Source: DAOSXA01 sp964526835 (GTDB lineage Bacteria > Zixibacteria > MSB-5A5 > GN15 > FEB-12). Taken from it: a DNA stretch of 64,000 nucleotides. The stretch is from NCBI GenBank assembly GCA_964526835.1, contig CAZGMK010000018.1, forward strand, positions 4,019 through 68,018, written 5' to 3'. How positions within the stretch are numbered: the first letter of the stretch is position 1; each line of letters begins with the position of its first letter. This document shows positions 27,066 through 34,880 of the stretch, one piece after another. Made by a program: the position numbers and the translations under genes. The notes beneath the pieces are model-generated. The model saw nothing but the letters and a program-made list of their open reading frames with translations. It was not told the DNA's origin and made no database searches.

Positions 27066-28421
27066 TCAATGCCCGCGCCCGCGACCCTCAGGCTCAGCCC
27101 GGGCCCGGTCGGCATTGCTGCCGGTGTGGGGCTTCCAACCGGTGTCCGTTATCAGGCGCGACCCGCGGTTGCGTGTGATGTAGTTCCATGTCCACTGGAT
27201 CAGCACGATGAGACGATTGTCGAATTCCACCAGATACATCAGGTGCACGAACAGCCAGGCCACCCACGCTAACCACCCGGAAAATCGAAGCTTCCATACA
27301 GTGCCGACCGCCGCCGATCGCCCGATGGTGGCGAGATTACCACGATCCCAGTAGTGAAACGCCTTTGGTTGATGCCCGGGATTCTTCAAGCGCTTCCGGA
27401 TAACCCGGGCGACGTACTTGCCCTGCTGCATTGCAACCGGCGCCAGGGCCGGCAACGGCTCTCCGGTCTGATGTGCATAGTGCGCCAGGTCACCGACCAC
27501 GAACACTTCGGGATGCCCCGGAAGCGAAAGGTCGGGTTCGACCTTCAGGCGGTTCATCCTGTCGAGAAGACCATGATCGTCGCGGGCAAGTATGTCGGCC
27601 ATGCGCGTGCCTCTAACGCCCGCCGCCCACAGAACGGTGCGCGTCCCCACCCGTCGCTCGTTCTTATCCTTGCCGGTGATAACAACATGATCCGGGGCGA
27701 CCTCGGTTACCAGGTATCCCGTGACGACTTCGACGCCGATCTCCCGCAGTTGATGCTCGGCGCGGCGAGAGAGCTTCTCCGGGAAAGTCGCCAGGACGCG
27801 GTCCAGCCCTTCCACGAGAATCACCCGCGCCCGGGAGGGATCAATCCTTCGGAACTCCCTTCTAAGGGTGTTGAAGGCGATCTCACAGATCGCCCCGGCC
27901 ATCTCCACGCCCGTCGGGCCGCCGCCGGCGATCACAAAGGTCATCAGACGGTCGACCTCGGCCGGATCGTCGGCCTTCTCGGCCGCCTCGAAAGCGGCGA
28001 AGATGCGCCTTCGTAACTCAAGTGCATCCTCGATTGTCTTCAAGCCCGGGGCCAGCAGCTCGTTCTCATCTTTCCCAAAGTAGTGGTGGGTAGACCCGGT
28101 GGCCACTATCAGATGGTCGTAGCTCAGGACATCTTCGCGCAGAGTGACTTTCCGAGCAGACAGGTCGATGTCCATCACTTCATCCTGAATCACGCGAACA
28201 TTACGGTGGCGGCGCAGGACGCTGCGAAGCGGCGCCGCGATATCCCCCGGCGACAGACCGCCCGTCGCAACCTGATACAGCAGCGGCTGGAACAGATGGA
28301 AATTCCGCCGGTCGACCAGCGTCACTCCGATGTCTGCGCCACCCAGCTTTCGCGCCGCGTACATGCCGCCGAAGCCGCCGCCGATTATCATCACGTGTGG
28401 TCTGTGGTCTTTTTCCATCAT
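27066..28421 (-). CDS. ndh: Type II NADH dehydrogenase (NDH-2), FAD-dependent
   Basis: 451 residues. FAD-binding dinucleotide fold MIIGGGFGGMYAARKL at the N-terminus, NAD-binding fold FVIAGGGPTGVEMAGAI in the middle, and the second FAD motif EVFVVGDLAHY with nearby PALAPVAMQQGKYVA. The C-terminus (FSGWLAWVAWLFVHLMYLVEFDNRLIVLIQW) is the amphipathic membrane anchor of NDH-2. It transfers electrons from NADH to quinone without pumping protons. The start at 28421 fits the family; a further 13 codons upstream are in frame. Functionally relevant because the complex I operon here lacks an NADH module. Confidence 0.92.
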   Translation of the reverse strand: MMEKDHRPHVMIIGGGFGGMYAARKLGGADIGVTLVDRRNFHLFQPLLYQVATGGLSPGDIAAPLRSVLRRHRNVRVIQDEVMDIDLSARKVTLREDVLSYDHLIVATGSTHHYFGKDENELLAPGLKTIEDALELRRRIFAAFEAAEKADDPAEVDRLMTFVIAGGGPTGVEMAGAICEIAFNTLRREFRRIDPSRARVILVEGLDRVLATFPEKLSRRAEHQLREIGVEVVTGYLVTEVAPDHVVITGKDKNERRVGTRTVLWAAGVRGTRMADILARDDHGLLDRMNRLKVEPDLSLPGHPEVFVVGDLAHYAHQTGEPLPALAPVAMQQGKYVARVIRKRLKNPGHQPKAFHYWDRGNLATIGRSAAVGTVWKLRFSGWLAWVAWLFVHLMYLVEFDNRLIVLIQWTWNYITRNRGSRLITDTGWKPHTGSNADRARAEPEGRGRGH

Positions 28422-28504
28422 AGCCGGAGTGCCGCCTCGACAGGTGGGGATGCCACTCATATCTGATCTGATTAATGCTCTGGCCCGGGGTTTGTTCAGA
28501 TTTC

Positions 28505-30844
28505 TCAGCGGGCGAGGATATCCTGAAGGGCGGCCACGGGCTCCTGATGGCGGTCATGCAGCGACCAGCCGACGGCATAGACCAGTTCGGCCGCCGCCCG
28601 GTAGAACTCGTAACGCCGGCCAAGCATGTCCAGGCCGGCCAGACGGCGTCGCTCCAGTGTCGCCATGAGATCGGTCGTGGTGACCCGGCTGAGATCCGAA
28701 AGATAGGGATCAAGGATTGTCTGCCAGGTCCGGGCGGCGGCCTCATCGCTGCGCACTCCCCGATAAGCAGCCTCGAGAGCCAGAACCAAATCGTGCCAGC
28801 GGCGGTGTATCTGTTGCATGACTTGCAGCGAGGCGGCGTCGCGCCGGTACTCCGAGACGCTCAGCTCCGCTTGCAAGCGGTTGCGTTCGCGCCATTTACG
28901 ACCGCCTTCGAACAGCGGTACACGAATTGTCCCACCAAGCCACCACCACGTTGTCTTCTCCTCGAATTCGGGCGGGGCATCCTGCAATTCCCGGCCGGCG
29001 TTGAACTGGGCCCTGAAGCCGATGGTCGGCAGCCAGCGAGCGCTGTTGACCGACAGACGAGACTGATCGACAGAAACCTGAGCTCGCGAACGCATCATCT
29101 CCGGGTGAGAGGCGAGAGCTTCCGACACCAGTTGCCCGATCCACTTGTTATGTTTGTCCGGATTGTCCAGGAGAACCTGCATCGATTCGAAAGTGTGTTC
29201 GAAGGCCCTCTTGGTCAGGCCCGCTGTATCAATTATCATTGGCAGTTCGCCGGGGCGATTCAGAAGGGCATTGAGAGCCGCCTGCGCGACTGCCCTGTCT
29301 CGACGGGCTGCAGCCACTCGGTAGGCCGCCACCTGGAGAGCGTCCGCCCAGCGGAGCCAGTCGACCATCCCGGTCGAGTCGATCATCCAGGTCGCCCGCG
29401 CGGCCTCGAAACGGAGATTGACTTCCAGGTTCATGTCGCGTTCCAGCGCCATCCGAAGTTCAGCCTCGGCCACGGTCAGGTAGGCCTGGATCACGGCCAG
29501 CTCCAGGGCATGCTGAATATCGATTCGCTGGGCCTCGCTCAACTGGATCCGCCGGCGGTCGACGTCGGCCGCACGCAGGGTCTCTAATGAGAGCAACGCC
29601 TGTTCCAGTTGAAGTGAGAGCCGTTGGCCGGTGGCATCCAGGCGATCACGGCTGTTGGTCACGGCGTTGTCGCCATAGTGACGTAAACGATACTCCGCCT
29701 CCACCTGTGGCAGGTAGGCGGCGCGCGTTTCGACCACGGCGGCGCGCGCTGCTCGAATGGCATCGTACATGGCCAGGTGATCGGGGTGCTGATCCAGAGC
29801 CCGTCGGATCGCCAGGCGCAACGAGTACTGTTCGGAGTCGCGAGGCTGCGAAGGGTTCACGACCACAGCCTCACTGAGCAAGTCGATCGGAATCTCTAAT
29901 TGCGCCTGCTCGGCATTAGCCTGGTTAATCGCCACCCCGGTTGCGCTCGGAAAGCTGACCGACAAGTCAGCCGGCGTTGCTCCCTGCAGGATGCGCCAGG
30001 CCTTGGTTGCGTTGTACCGCGCCTCGAGAGCCAGGCTTGCTCCGCCGTTACCGAGCGCTGCTCCCCGGTTGACGGCAGTCCTGCCTTCATAGGCCAAAGT
30101 GAGCAATCGGTCGCCGGTCAACCGCTGGAAGAAGCTGGTCACCTTCACCGGGGTCATACCCCACACCGGCATCACATAGACGGCATCCAGGAAGCCCCGA
30201 TCAAGGTTGTTGTAGGCTTTGAAGAAGGCGAAAGTGCCTGCATTATCGTAGCCCTCGCCGTATCTGACTTCGAACCCGAGTTGCCGGCCGATTTCCTCTA
30301 TGCGCTCGATCAGCTTGGCAGTCTCATCGCCGGTAGGAAAATACAGGACCCCCAGGCGTTTCAGGTCGGTCAGGCGGCTCAGCAGTTGCAGGTCCTCAAA
30401 CAGCTTGTTCGGCTTCACATGAACTGTCAGATTATCAGCGACGGGCCGCCCGCTCTCATCAAGCAGCCCCTCCAGGTCGGGGTCAACACGATGCATAGAC
30501 ACGATGGGGCCTTTGTAGCCGGCCTCCAGCAAGTCCTCGACAACCCACGGACCCATTGTAATCATAAGGTCAACATCAGGAATTCTCGCCAGGCGTTCCG
30601 CCTCCAGGCGGGTAGTGTCACGATTCCAGCGGCCGTCGCCGTAGGCACGCGGGTCCGCTTCAATCGTGACCGAATCGGGGGCGAGCAGCTCCAATTGGCT
30701 GGTGAATTCCCGGCGAAGGTCACTATGGTAAAGGCTTTCACCGGCGTGAAAGAAACCAAGGCGATACACCGTAGCTGCGCCCGCGTCTGTCGGCATGAGA
30801 GCGGCGGTCAGCAGGGCACAGAGGCAGACGAACTTTGTGAGCAT
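28505..30844 (-). CDS. Fusion: ABC-type periplasmic substrate-binding-like domain plus TolC-family outer-membrane channel
   Basis: 779 residues with a signal peptide (LCALLTAALMPTDAGA). Residues about 25-320 resemble the ABC_sub_bind/periplasmic-binding fold: YRLGFFHAGESLYHSDLRREF, DLMITMGPWVVEDLLEAGYKGPIVSM, LGVLYFPTGDETAKLIERI. From about 340 to the end it is TolC-like: LRLAIRRALDQHP, long coiled-coil helices (VIQAYLTVAEAELRMALERD), a second internal repeat starting LVSEALASHPEMMRSRAQV, the strand PLFEGGRKWRERNRLQAELS and a matching C-terminal helix. No stop or frameshift breaks the join. It may couple ligand sensing to outer-membrane efflux. No membrane-fusion protein or inner-membrane pump is adjacent. 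Confidence 0.82.
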   Translation of the reverse strand: MLTKFVCLCALLTAALMPTDAGAATVYRLGFFHAGESLYHSDLRREFTSQLELLAPDSVTIEADPRAYGDGRWNRDTTRLEAERLARIPDVDLMITMGPWVVEDLLEAGYKGPIVSMHRVDPDLEGLLDESGRPVADNLTVHVKPNKLFEDLQLLSRLTDLKRLGVLYFPTGDETAKLIERIEEIGRQLGFEVRYGEGYDNAGTFAFFKAYNNLDRGFLDAVYVMPVWGMTPVKVTSFFQRLTGDRLLTLAYEGRTAVNRGAALGNGGASLALEARYNATKAWRILQGATPADLSVSFPSATGVAINQANAEQAQLEIPIDLLSEAVVVNPSQPRDSEQYSLRLAIRRALDQHPDHLAMYDAIRAARAAVVETRAAYLPQVEAEYRLRHYGDNAVTNSRDRLDATGQRLSLQLEQALLSLETLRAADVDRRRIQLSEAQRIDIQHALELAVIQAYLTVAEAELRMALERDMNLEVNLRFEAARATWMIDSTGMVDWLRWADALQVAAYRVAAARRDRAVAQAALNALLNRPGELPMIIDTAGLTKRAFEHTFESMQVLLDNPDKHNKWIGQLVSEALASHPEMMRSRAQVSVDQSRLSVNSARWLPTIGFRAQFNAGRELQDAPPEFEEKTTWWWLGGTIRVPLFEGGRKWRERNRLQAELSVSEYRRDAASLQVMQQIHRRWHDLVLALEAAYRGVRSDEAAARTWQTILDPYLSDLSRVTTTDLMATLERRRLAGLDMLGRRYEFYRAAAELVYAVGWSLHDRHQEPVAALQDILAR

Positions 30845-30926
30845 AATCGAAATCCCGGTTAGGTCATGGGCGACATGGCTTCATGCCGGCCGCCTGTCTC
30901 ATTGAACGTTCGACGGTCGAGAATCG

Positions 30927-30932
30927 ATTATA
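30927..30932 (-). promoter_or_regulatory. Possible -10 element upstream of the TolC-fusion gene
   Basis: TATAAT on the minus strand, about 85 bases before the start at 30844. The -35 region is poor (TTAGCC at a 16-base spacing), so this is a weak promoter call. Confidence 0.3.
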
Positions 30933-30974
30933 CTTAATCAGATGATTGGGCTAAAGGGATTTCTTGGTGCGCCG

Positions 30975-31346
30975 TCAGCCCCCGCAGGCGGCCATCAGAT
31001 CATTGGCCATGCGCGAAAGGGCGTCGGCGCGATAAGGCTTGTGCAGCAGCACCGTATTGCTCTTCAAAGAAGCGGGGATATCGTCGGGGTCGGTCGCCTG
31101 CCCCGATGAAAGTATGCAGGGCAGGTCCGGCTCAAGCTGCCGCAACCTGGCCAGGGTCTCCAGACCGGTTAACCCATCCATGCACTCATCCAGCACTATC
31201 ATCGCTATATTCTGGCGATACTCCTGAACAAAGGCCAGGCATTGGTAACCGTTTTCAGCCTCCAGAACCTCGTAGCCGGCGCGCTCGAGAATGCGACGAG
31301 CGAGTGATCTGATAATCGGTTCATCATCGACAACGATTACTCTCAT
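30975..31346 (-). CDS. Stand-alone response regulator receiver domain
   Basis: 123-residue CheY-like protein with no output domain. The acidic pair is D7-D8 (VVDDEP), the phospho-acceptor aspartate is D53 (MIVLDECMDGLTG), the switch Ser is in CILSSGQ and the conserved lysine is K103 (LLHKPYR). The usual proline after the DxxM motif is replaced by aspartate. An AAAGG ribosome site is eight bases before the ATG. No histidine kinase is close. It lies 130 bases upstream of the TolC fusion on the same strand, and may or may not be co-transcribed. Confidence 0.88.
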   Translation of the reverse strand: MRVIVVDDEPIIRSLARRILERAGYEVLEAENGYQCLAFVQEYRQNIAMIVLDECMDGLTGLETLARLRQLEPDLPCILSSGQATDPDDIPASLKSNTVLLHKPYRADALSRMANDLMAACGG

Positions 31347-31593
31347 GCGACTGGCCTTTCATTGCGGCTGCGGGTGTCCCCTTTGTACTGTAGTCTATCG
31401 GCATGAGTAACTCCAGTGCTTAACCGGGATTGCTGATCAGCCCCCGCCTGGAGGCGTCGTGCGCACATCCTGTCTCGGACTCAGCGATGCGACCGGGCCG
31501 GACGGAAGGCCGGAGCCTCAGGGTCGATCTTGACCATTCATCTGAATCGTTTGTCTCCAAGTGATTGATCGACACCGAACAATCCGTTAGCAA
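31347..31593. other. Gap between response regulator and atp control region; nothing recognised
   Basis: Divergent intergenic stretch. Short frames cross it, but none has a ribosome site, family motif or credible composition. The remaining 100 bases up to 31694 hold the atp operator and promoter listed separately. Confidence 0.5.
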
Positions 31594-31609
31594 TGTGATT
31601 TTTATCACA
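31594..31609. promoter_or_regulatory. CRP/FNR-type site upstream of the atp promoter
   Basis: TGTGA-TTTTTA-TCACA, a perfect CRP-type palindrome. Its centre (31601.5) is about 70 bases upstream of the predicted transcription start near 31672, close to the -71.5 position from which CRP activates class I promoters. Confidence 0.6.
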
Positions 31610-31637
31610 AAATCTTCTTGAAATGACCAATTCGGTC

Positions 31638-31665
31638 TTGACATGAAATCGGCCTCGGCTATATT
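31638..31665 (+). promoter_or_regulatory. Sigma70-type promoter of the atp operon
   Basis: TTGACA (31638-31643), 16-base spacer, TATATT (31660-31665). Start near 31672, about 23 bases before the atpZ GTG. Confidence 0.75.
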
Positions 31666-31694
31666 GCGCGCTTGATAAATGAGGGTATGATAAG

Positions 31695-31958
31695 GTGACC
31701 CTCCGTGATTCCGGCAACGACCGGAAGTCCAGCTCAGATCTTCGGACCATAGGTCTGTTGACTGCTGTCCCGGGCCTCTTGCTGGCGGCTCCGCTGATCG
31801 GCGGAGGAATCGGGTGGTGGCTGGACAGTAAGTTCGGCACCGAGCCATGGCTTCTGGTGATTGGGGTCCTAATGGGTTTGGCCTCCGGCGGAATCGAGAC
31901 ATATTACCTTGTTAAGAAGGCTTCGGGATCAGAGGAAGACAGCCGCCGTGAAGGATAA
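31695..31958 (+). CDS. atpZ: AtpZ/AtpI-type F0F1 assembly protein
   Basis: 87 residues with a GTG start preceded by GAGGG. Two membrane helices (GLLTAVPGLLLAAPLIGGGIG and LLVIGVLMGLASGGIETYYL) with the family signature GWWLDSKFGTEPW between them. Proteins of this family sit at the head of atp operons and help insert the c-ring or carry Mg2+/Ca2+; they are not part of the final rotary core. It overlaps the next gene by 11 bases. Confidence 0.85.
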   Translation: MTLRDSGNDRKSSSDLRTIGLLTAVPGLLLAAPLIGGGIGWWLDSKFGTEPWLLVIGVLMGLASGGIETYYLVKKASGSEEDSRREG

Positions 31959-32370
31959 TCTCGGATTCGATTTTCTCCAGCGCACCCTTAAAACATCAGG
32001 TGTCGTGATCCTTGTATTCCTGCCGTTCGGGATATACTATCTCGGATTTTACACGGCTCTGGCGGTCTTTTCCGGCGCAGTTTGGGGGATTATCAACTTC
32101 ATCTTCCTGGCGGCGCTGGTCCGTAGTGTCGTCCGGCCGGATGGCGCCGATCGCCGCCGGGCATTGTGGCTGGGGTTGATCAAATTCCCCTTGCTCTACT
32201 TCGCCGGATATTGTCTTCTGATCACCCCTCTGCCGGGTTTCACACCGGGCTGGCTGCTGGCCGGTTTCTCTGTTGTGATGGCGGTCATGGTGCTTAAGGC
32301 TGTGACCCGCGTAACCCTGAAGCTGGACGCTGAAACGGGCAATAATAATCATCTGCAAGAGGCGCGTTAA
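31948..32370 (+). CDS. atpI: ATP synthase subunit I-like membrane protein
   Basis: 140 residues from a GTG at 31948, which has AGAGGAAGA upstream and overlaps the end of atpZ. Four membrane helices, matching AtpI topology. Primary sequence conservation in this family is low; the call rests on topology and place between atpZ and atpB. Its stop codon overlaps the atpB ATG by one base (TAATG). Confidence 0.75.
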   Translation: MKDNLGFDFLQRTLKTSGVVILVFLPFGIYYLGFYTALAVFSGAVWGIINFIFLAALVRSVVRPDGADRRRALWLGLIKFPLLYFAGYCLLITPLPGFTPGWLLAGFSVVMAVMVLKAVTRVTLKLDAETGNNNHLQEAR

Positions 32371-33233
32371 TGCTGGTATCTCTGGCGAACATGGTTGCGG
32401 TTTCCGGGGTCAAGGTGGTCCCATGGGTCTGGGGACTGGCCGCCGCGTCCGGCGGTCACGGCGATGACGGCGGCCACGGTGACGGTCCAACCACGCACCT
32501 GCCCAGCCTGGTCTATTATCTTGAGCACTATCTGCACACGGGCTGGATGGACCACTGGATTAATGTCATCTTCGCATTCTTCGTGGCGCTGGTTCTCATT
32601 GTGATAGCTAAGATTGCCACCTCGAAATCGGAGATGATTCCCGGTAAGTTCCAGAACGGGGTCGAGATGGTTGTCGAGGGGCTCTATGATTTCTTCAGTT
32701 CCATCCTTGGCAAGGAAGCTCGTCGCTACACTCCGTTCCTGGGCACCCTGTTTGTCTACATTCTCGGTCTCAACTGGATAGGTATGGTGCCCTTGGGGCA
32801 CTCGCCTTCGACCAGCCTGAACATCACCTTGTCGATGGCTCTGCTGGTTTTCTTGTATGCCCAGTGGACCGGCATGCGCCGGTTGGGCATGCTTGGTTAC
32901 CTGGACCATTTGGCCGGGCAGCCGCGTGACGGCATTACGTGGGCGATGGTGCCGCTGATGTTCCCCCTGCACATCATCGGCGAGCTCGCCAAGCCAATGT
33001 CGCTGTCGTTGCGACTTTTCGGCAACATCACCGGTGAGGACACGCTGATAGCCGTCTTTGTCGGTATGGGTATCGCCATCACGCCTTTCATAGGCGAGAT
33101 TGTCGGTATCCCGCTGCAGACTCCCTTCTATTTCCTGGGGCTGCTGCTGTCGGCTGTACAGGCGCTGGTCTTCACCCTGCTGTCGACCATTTACATTCTA
33201 TTGATGCTGCCTCATGAGGAGCATGAGCACTAA
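32370..33233 (+). CDS. atpB: ATP synthase F0 subunit a
   Basis: 287-residue membrane subunit that forms the proton half-channels against the c-ring. The essential arginine is R215 in PMSLSLRLFGNITGEDTL; LVFTLLSTIYILLML near the end matches the last helix with its glutamine-rich face (SAVQALVFTLLS). The N-terminus has a histidine and glycine-rich stretch (GGHGDDGGHGDGPTTH) before the first conserved helix, an addition not seen in most homologues. Confidence 0.95.
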   Translation: MLVSLANMVAVSGVKVVPWVWGLAAASGGHGDDGGHGDGPTTHLPSLVYYLEHYLHTGWMDHWINVIFAFFVALVLIVIAKIATSKSEMIPGKFQNGVEMVVEGLYDFFSSILGKEARRYTPFLGTLFVYILGLNWIGMVPLGHSPSTSLNITLSMALLVFLYAQWTGMRRLGMLGYLDHLAGQPRDGITWAMVPLMFPLHIIGELAKPMSLSLRLFGNITGEDTLIAVFVGMGIAITPFIGEIVGIPLQTPFYFLGLLLSAVQALVFTLLSTIYILLMLPHEEHEH

Positions 33234-33287
33234 GATGAGAATACAAGAGCAAGTAGAAATAGGCAAAAGGAACTCTCTTAGGAGGAA

Positions 33288-33527
33288 ATGATGGAACACT
33301 TTGGCGCAATGTTGGGTCTGGCCGCTCCCCTGGGTCTGGGTCTGGCGGCTGTCGGTTCGGCTTATGGTATCGGTCGGGCGGTCGGTTCCGCCATGGAGGC
33401 CATGGGTCGTCAACCGGAAGCAGCCGGTAAGATTCAGGTTGCCATGATCATCGGTGCGGCGTTTATCGAAGCGCTGACGATTTACGTGTTCATTGCCTTC
33501 TTCGTCGCCATGGGTAAGCTCGGCTGA
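33288..33527 (+). CDS. atpE: ATP synthase F0 subunit c (proton type)
   Basis: 79-residue hairpin of two helices joined by the polar loop GRQPEAAGK. The ion-binding carboxylate is E61 in GAAFIEALTIYVFIAFF; the following ALTIY lacks the Ser-Thr pair of sodium-binding c-rings, and the N-terminal helix has no glutamine at the partner position, so I infer H+ coupling. Strong AGGAGG ribosome site immediately upstream, as expected for the most abundant subunit. Confidence 0.95.
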   Translation: MMEHFGAMLGLAAPLGLGLAAVGSAYGIGRAVGSAMEAMGRQPEAAGKIQVAMIIGAAFIEALTIYVFIAFFVAMGKLG

Positions 33528-33595
33528 GAACAGTGTCGACGTGGCAGTCGGATTTCGATTTAGCGGCTGCCCTCACCCTTGAATGAGCAGGCAAA

Positions 33596-34090
33596 ATGGA
33601 CATTAATATTATTCCAGACCTGCCGCAGCTTCTTACTCATGCGGTCGGTTTCCTGATCACCCTGTGGCTTCTGAAGAAGTTCGCTTGGGGCCCGCTGCTC
33701 AACCTGATGGAGGATCGTCGTAACAAGATACGCGACGAGTTCGAGACCATCGAAAATGAGAAGATGCGGGTCGATCAGCTTACCACCGACTACGAGAATA
33801 AGCTGAAAGACATCGACGCCGAGCGACGGGCCAAGCTGGTCGAGGCTGTAGATGAAGGCAAGAAGATTGCTGAGGAAATCAAGGCCGAGGCCCGCAACGA
33901 TGCCCGGAAGACGGTCGAGAAGGCCAAGGAAGACCTCGAGCGCGATGTCGCCAAGGCCAAGGTCCAATTGAAGAATGATATGGTTGCCATAACTATCGCG
34001 GCCGCCGAGAAACTGGTCGGCGAGAGGCTCGACGATGCCAAGCACCGCGAGCTTATCGGCAACTTCATCGACAATGTCGAGAAGGCCTGA
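33596..34090 (+). CDS. atpF: ATP synthase F0 subunit b
   Basis: 164 residues: one membrane helix (LLTHAVGFLITLWLLKKFAW) followed by a long, highly charged coiled coil that forms the peripheral stator. Only one b gene is present, so the stator is probably a homodimer. Six bases separate it from atpH. Confidence 0.94.
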   Translation: MDINIIPDLPQLLTHAVGFLITLWLLKKFAWGPLLNLMEDRRNKIRDEFETIENEKMRVDQLTTDYENKLKDIDAERRAKLVEAVDEGKKIAEEIKAEARNDARKTVEKAKEDLERDVAKAKVQLKNDMVAITIAAAEKLVGERLDDAKHRELIGNFIDNVEKA

Positions 34091-34095
34091 TATCG

Positions 34096-34644
34096 ATGCT
34101 AGCCCAGGAAGTAGCCCGCAAGTATGCCCAGGGCCTGTTTCTGTCGGTCGAGGAGCGCAACCAGATCGACGCGGCGCACGAGCAGCTTCAGCAACTCGGT
34201 GATTATGTCGCCGGTGACAAAACCCTGCTGAATTTCCTGCAAGCGCCCAATGTGCTCGACGAGAACAAGCTTGCTCTGGTCCGGGACGTTTTCACCGATC
34301 GGATCGATCGGCTGTACGTCGAATTCCTGCTGGTGCTGATACGCAAGCATCGGATCGGGTATCTGCCCGAGATTATCGATGAGTTCATCCGGCTGGTGGA
34401 GGCGGCCAAGGGAATCGCCCGAGTAACGGTGATTACCGCGGTACCGATGATCGATGCCGAGCGCGACAGGCTGAAAACCAAGTTGCACGATCGCACCGAT
34501 AAGACCATCGAGCTGGAGGAGAAAATAGATCCGGCCATCATAGGTGGTATGATCATCATTATGTACAATGAGATCATCGATGGTTCGATCCGCCGCGGTC
34601 TGGATTTGATTGAAGAAGGTCTGGCCAAGGTCAGGGTTCATTAG
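34096..34644 (+). CDS. atpH: ATP synthase F1 subunit delta
   Basis: 182 residues. N-terminal helical domain begins VARKYAQGLFLSVEERNQID, and the C-terminal signature IDPAIIGGMIIIMYNEIIDGSIRRGLD is complete. It links the b stalk to the top of F1. It is followed by an unusually long 236-base gap before atpA. Confidence 0.94.
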   Translation: MLAQEVARKYAQGLFLSVEERNQIDAAHEQLQQLGDYVAGDKTLLNFLQAPNVLDENKLALVRDVFTDRIDRLYVEFLLVLIRKHRIGYLPEIIDEFIRLVEAAKGIARVTVITAVPMIDAERDRLKTKLHDRTDKTIELEEKIDPAIIGGMIIIMYNEIIDGSIRRGLDLIEEGLAKVRVH

Positions 34645-34880
34645 GCGCCGGCTGCAGCCTTTGAGCCTGATACTCAGACTCGTGCTTCGCGGCAGCAGAC
34701 GCGCCCTGACTAAGGGCTGACAATAATAATACGGCCGTTCGGTCCTGGATTACCGCCGAGCAGGCCACCGGTTAAAACAGATGGACGGACCGCTCCGTGG
34801 CGGCGAAAGGCCGGCCGGAGGCGACCGTGGGTTGACCGGTATGCCGGACAAAGAGTAGTGATGTCAGATACAGGAGTACG
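34645..34880 (+). other. Long non-coding gap inside the atp operon
   Basis: 236 bases between atpH and atpA, where neighbouring atp genes are mostly 4-68 bases apart. A small hairpin (GCCCT-GACTA-AGGGC, 34703-34717) precedes an AT-rich stretch, and G+C-rich, potentially structured sequence follows (34780-34850). I see no gene or convincing promoter. The atpA ribosome site AGGAG is at 34872-34876. Confidence 0.5.
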
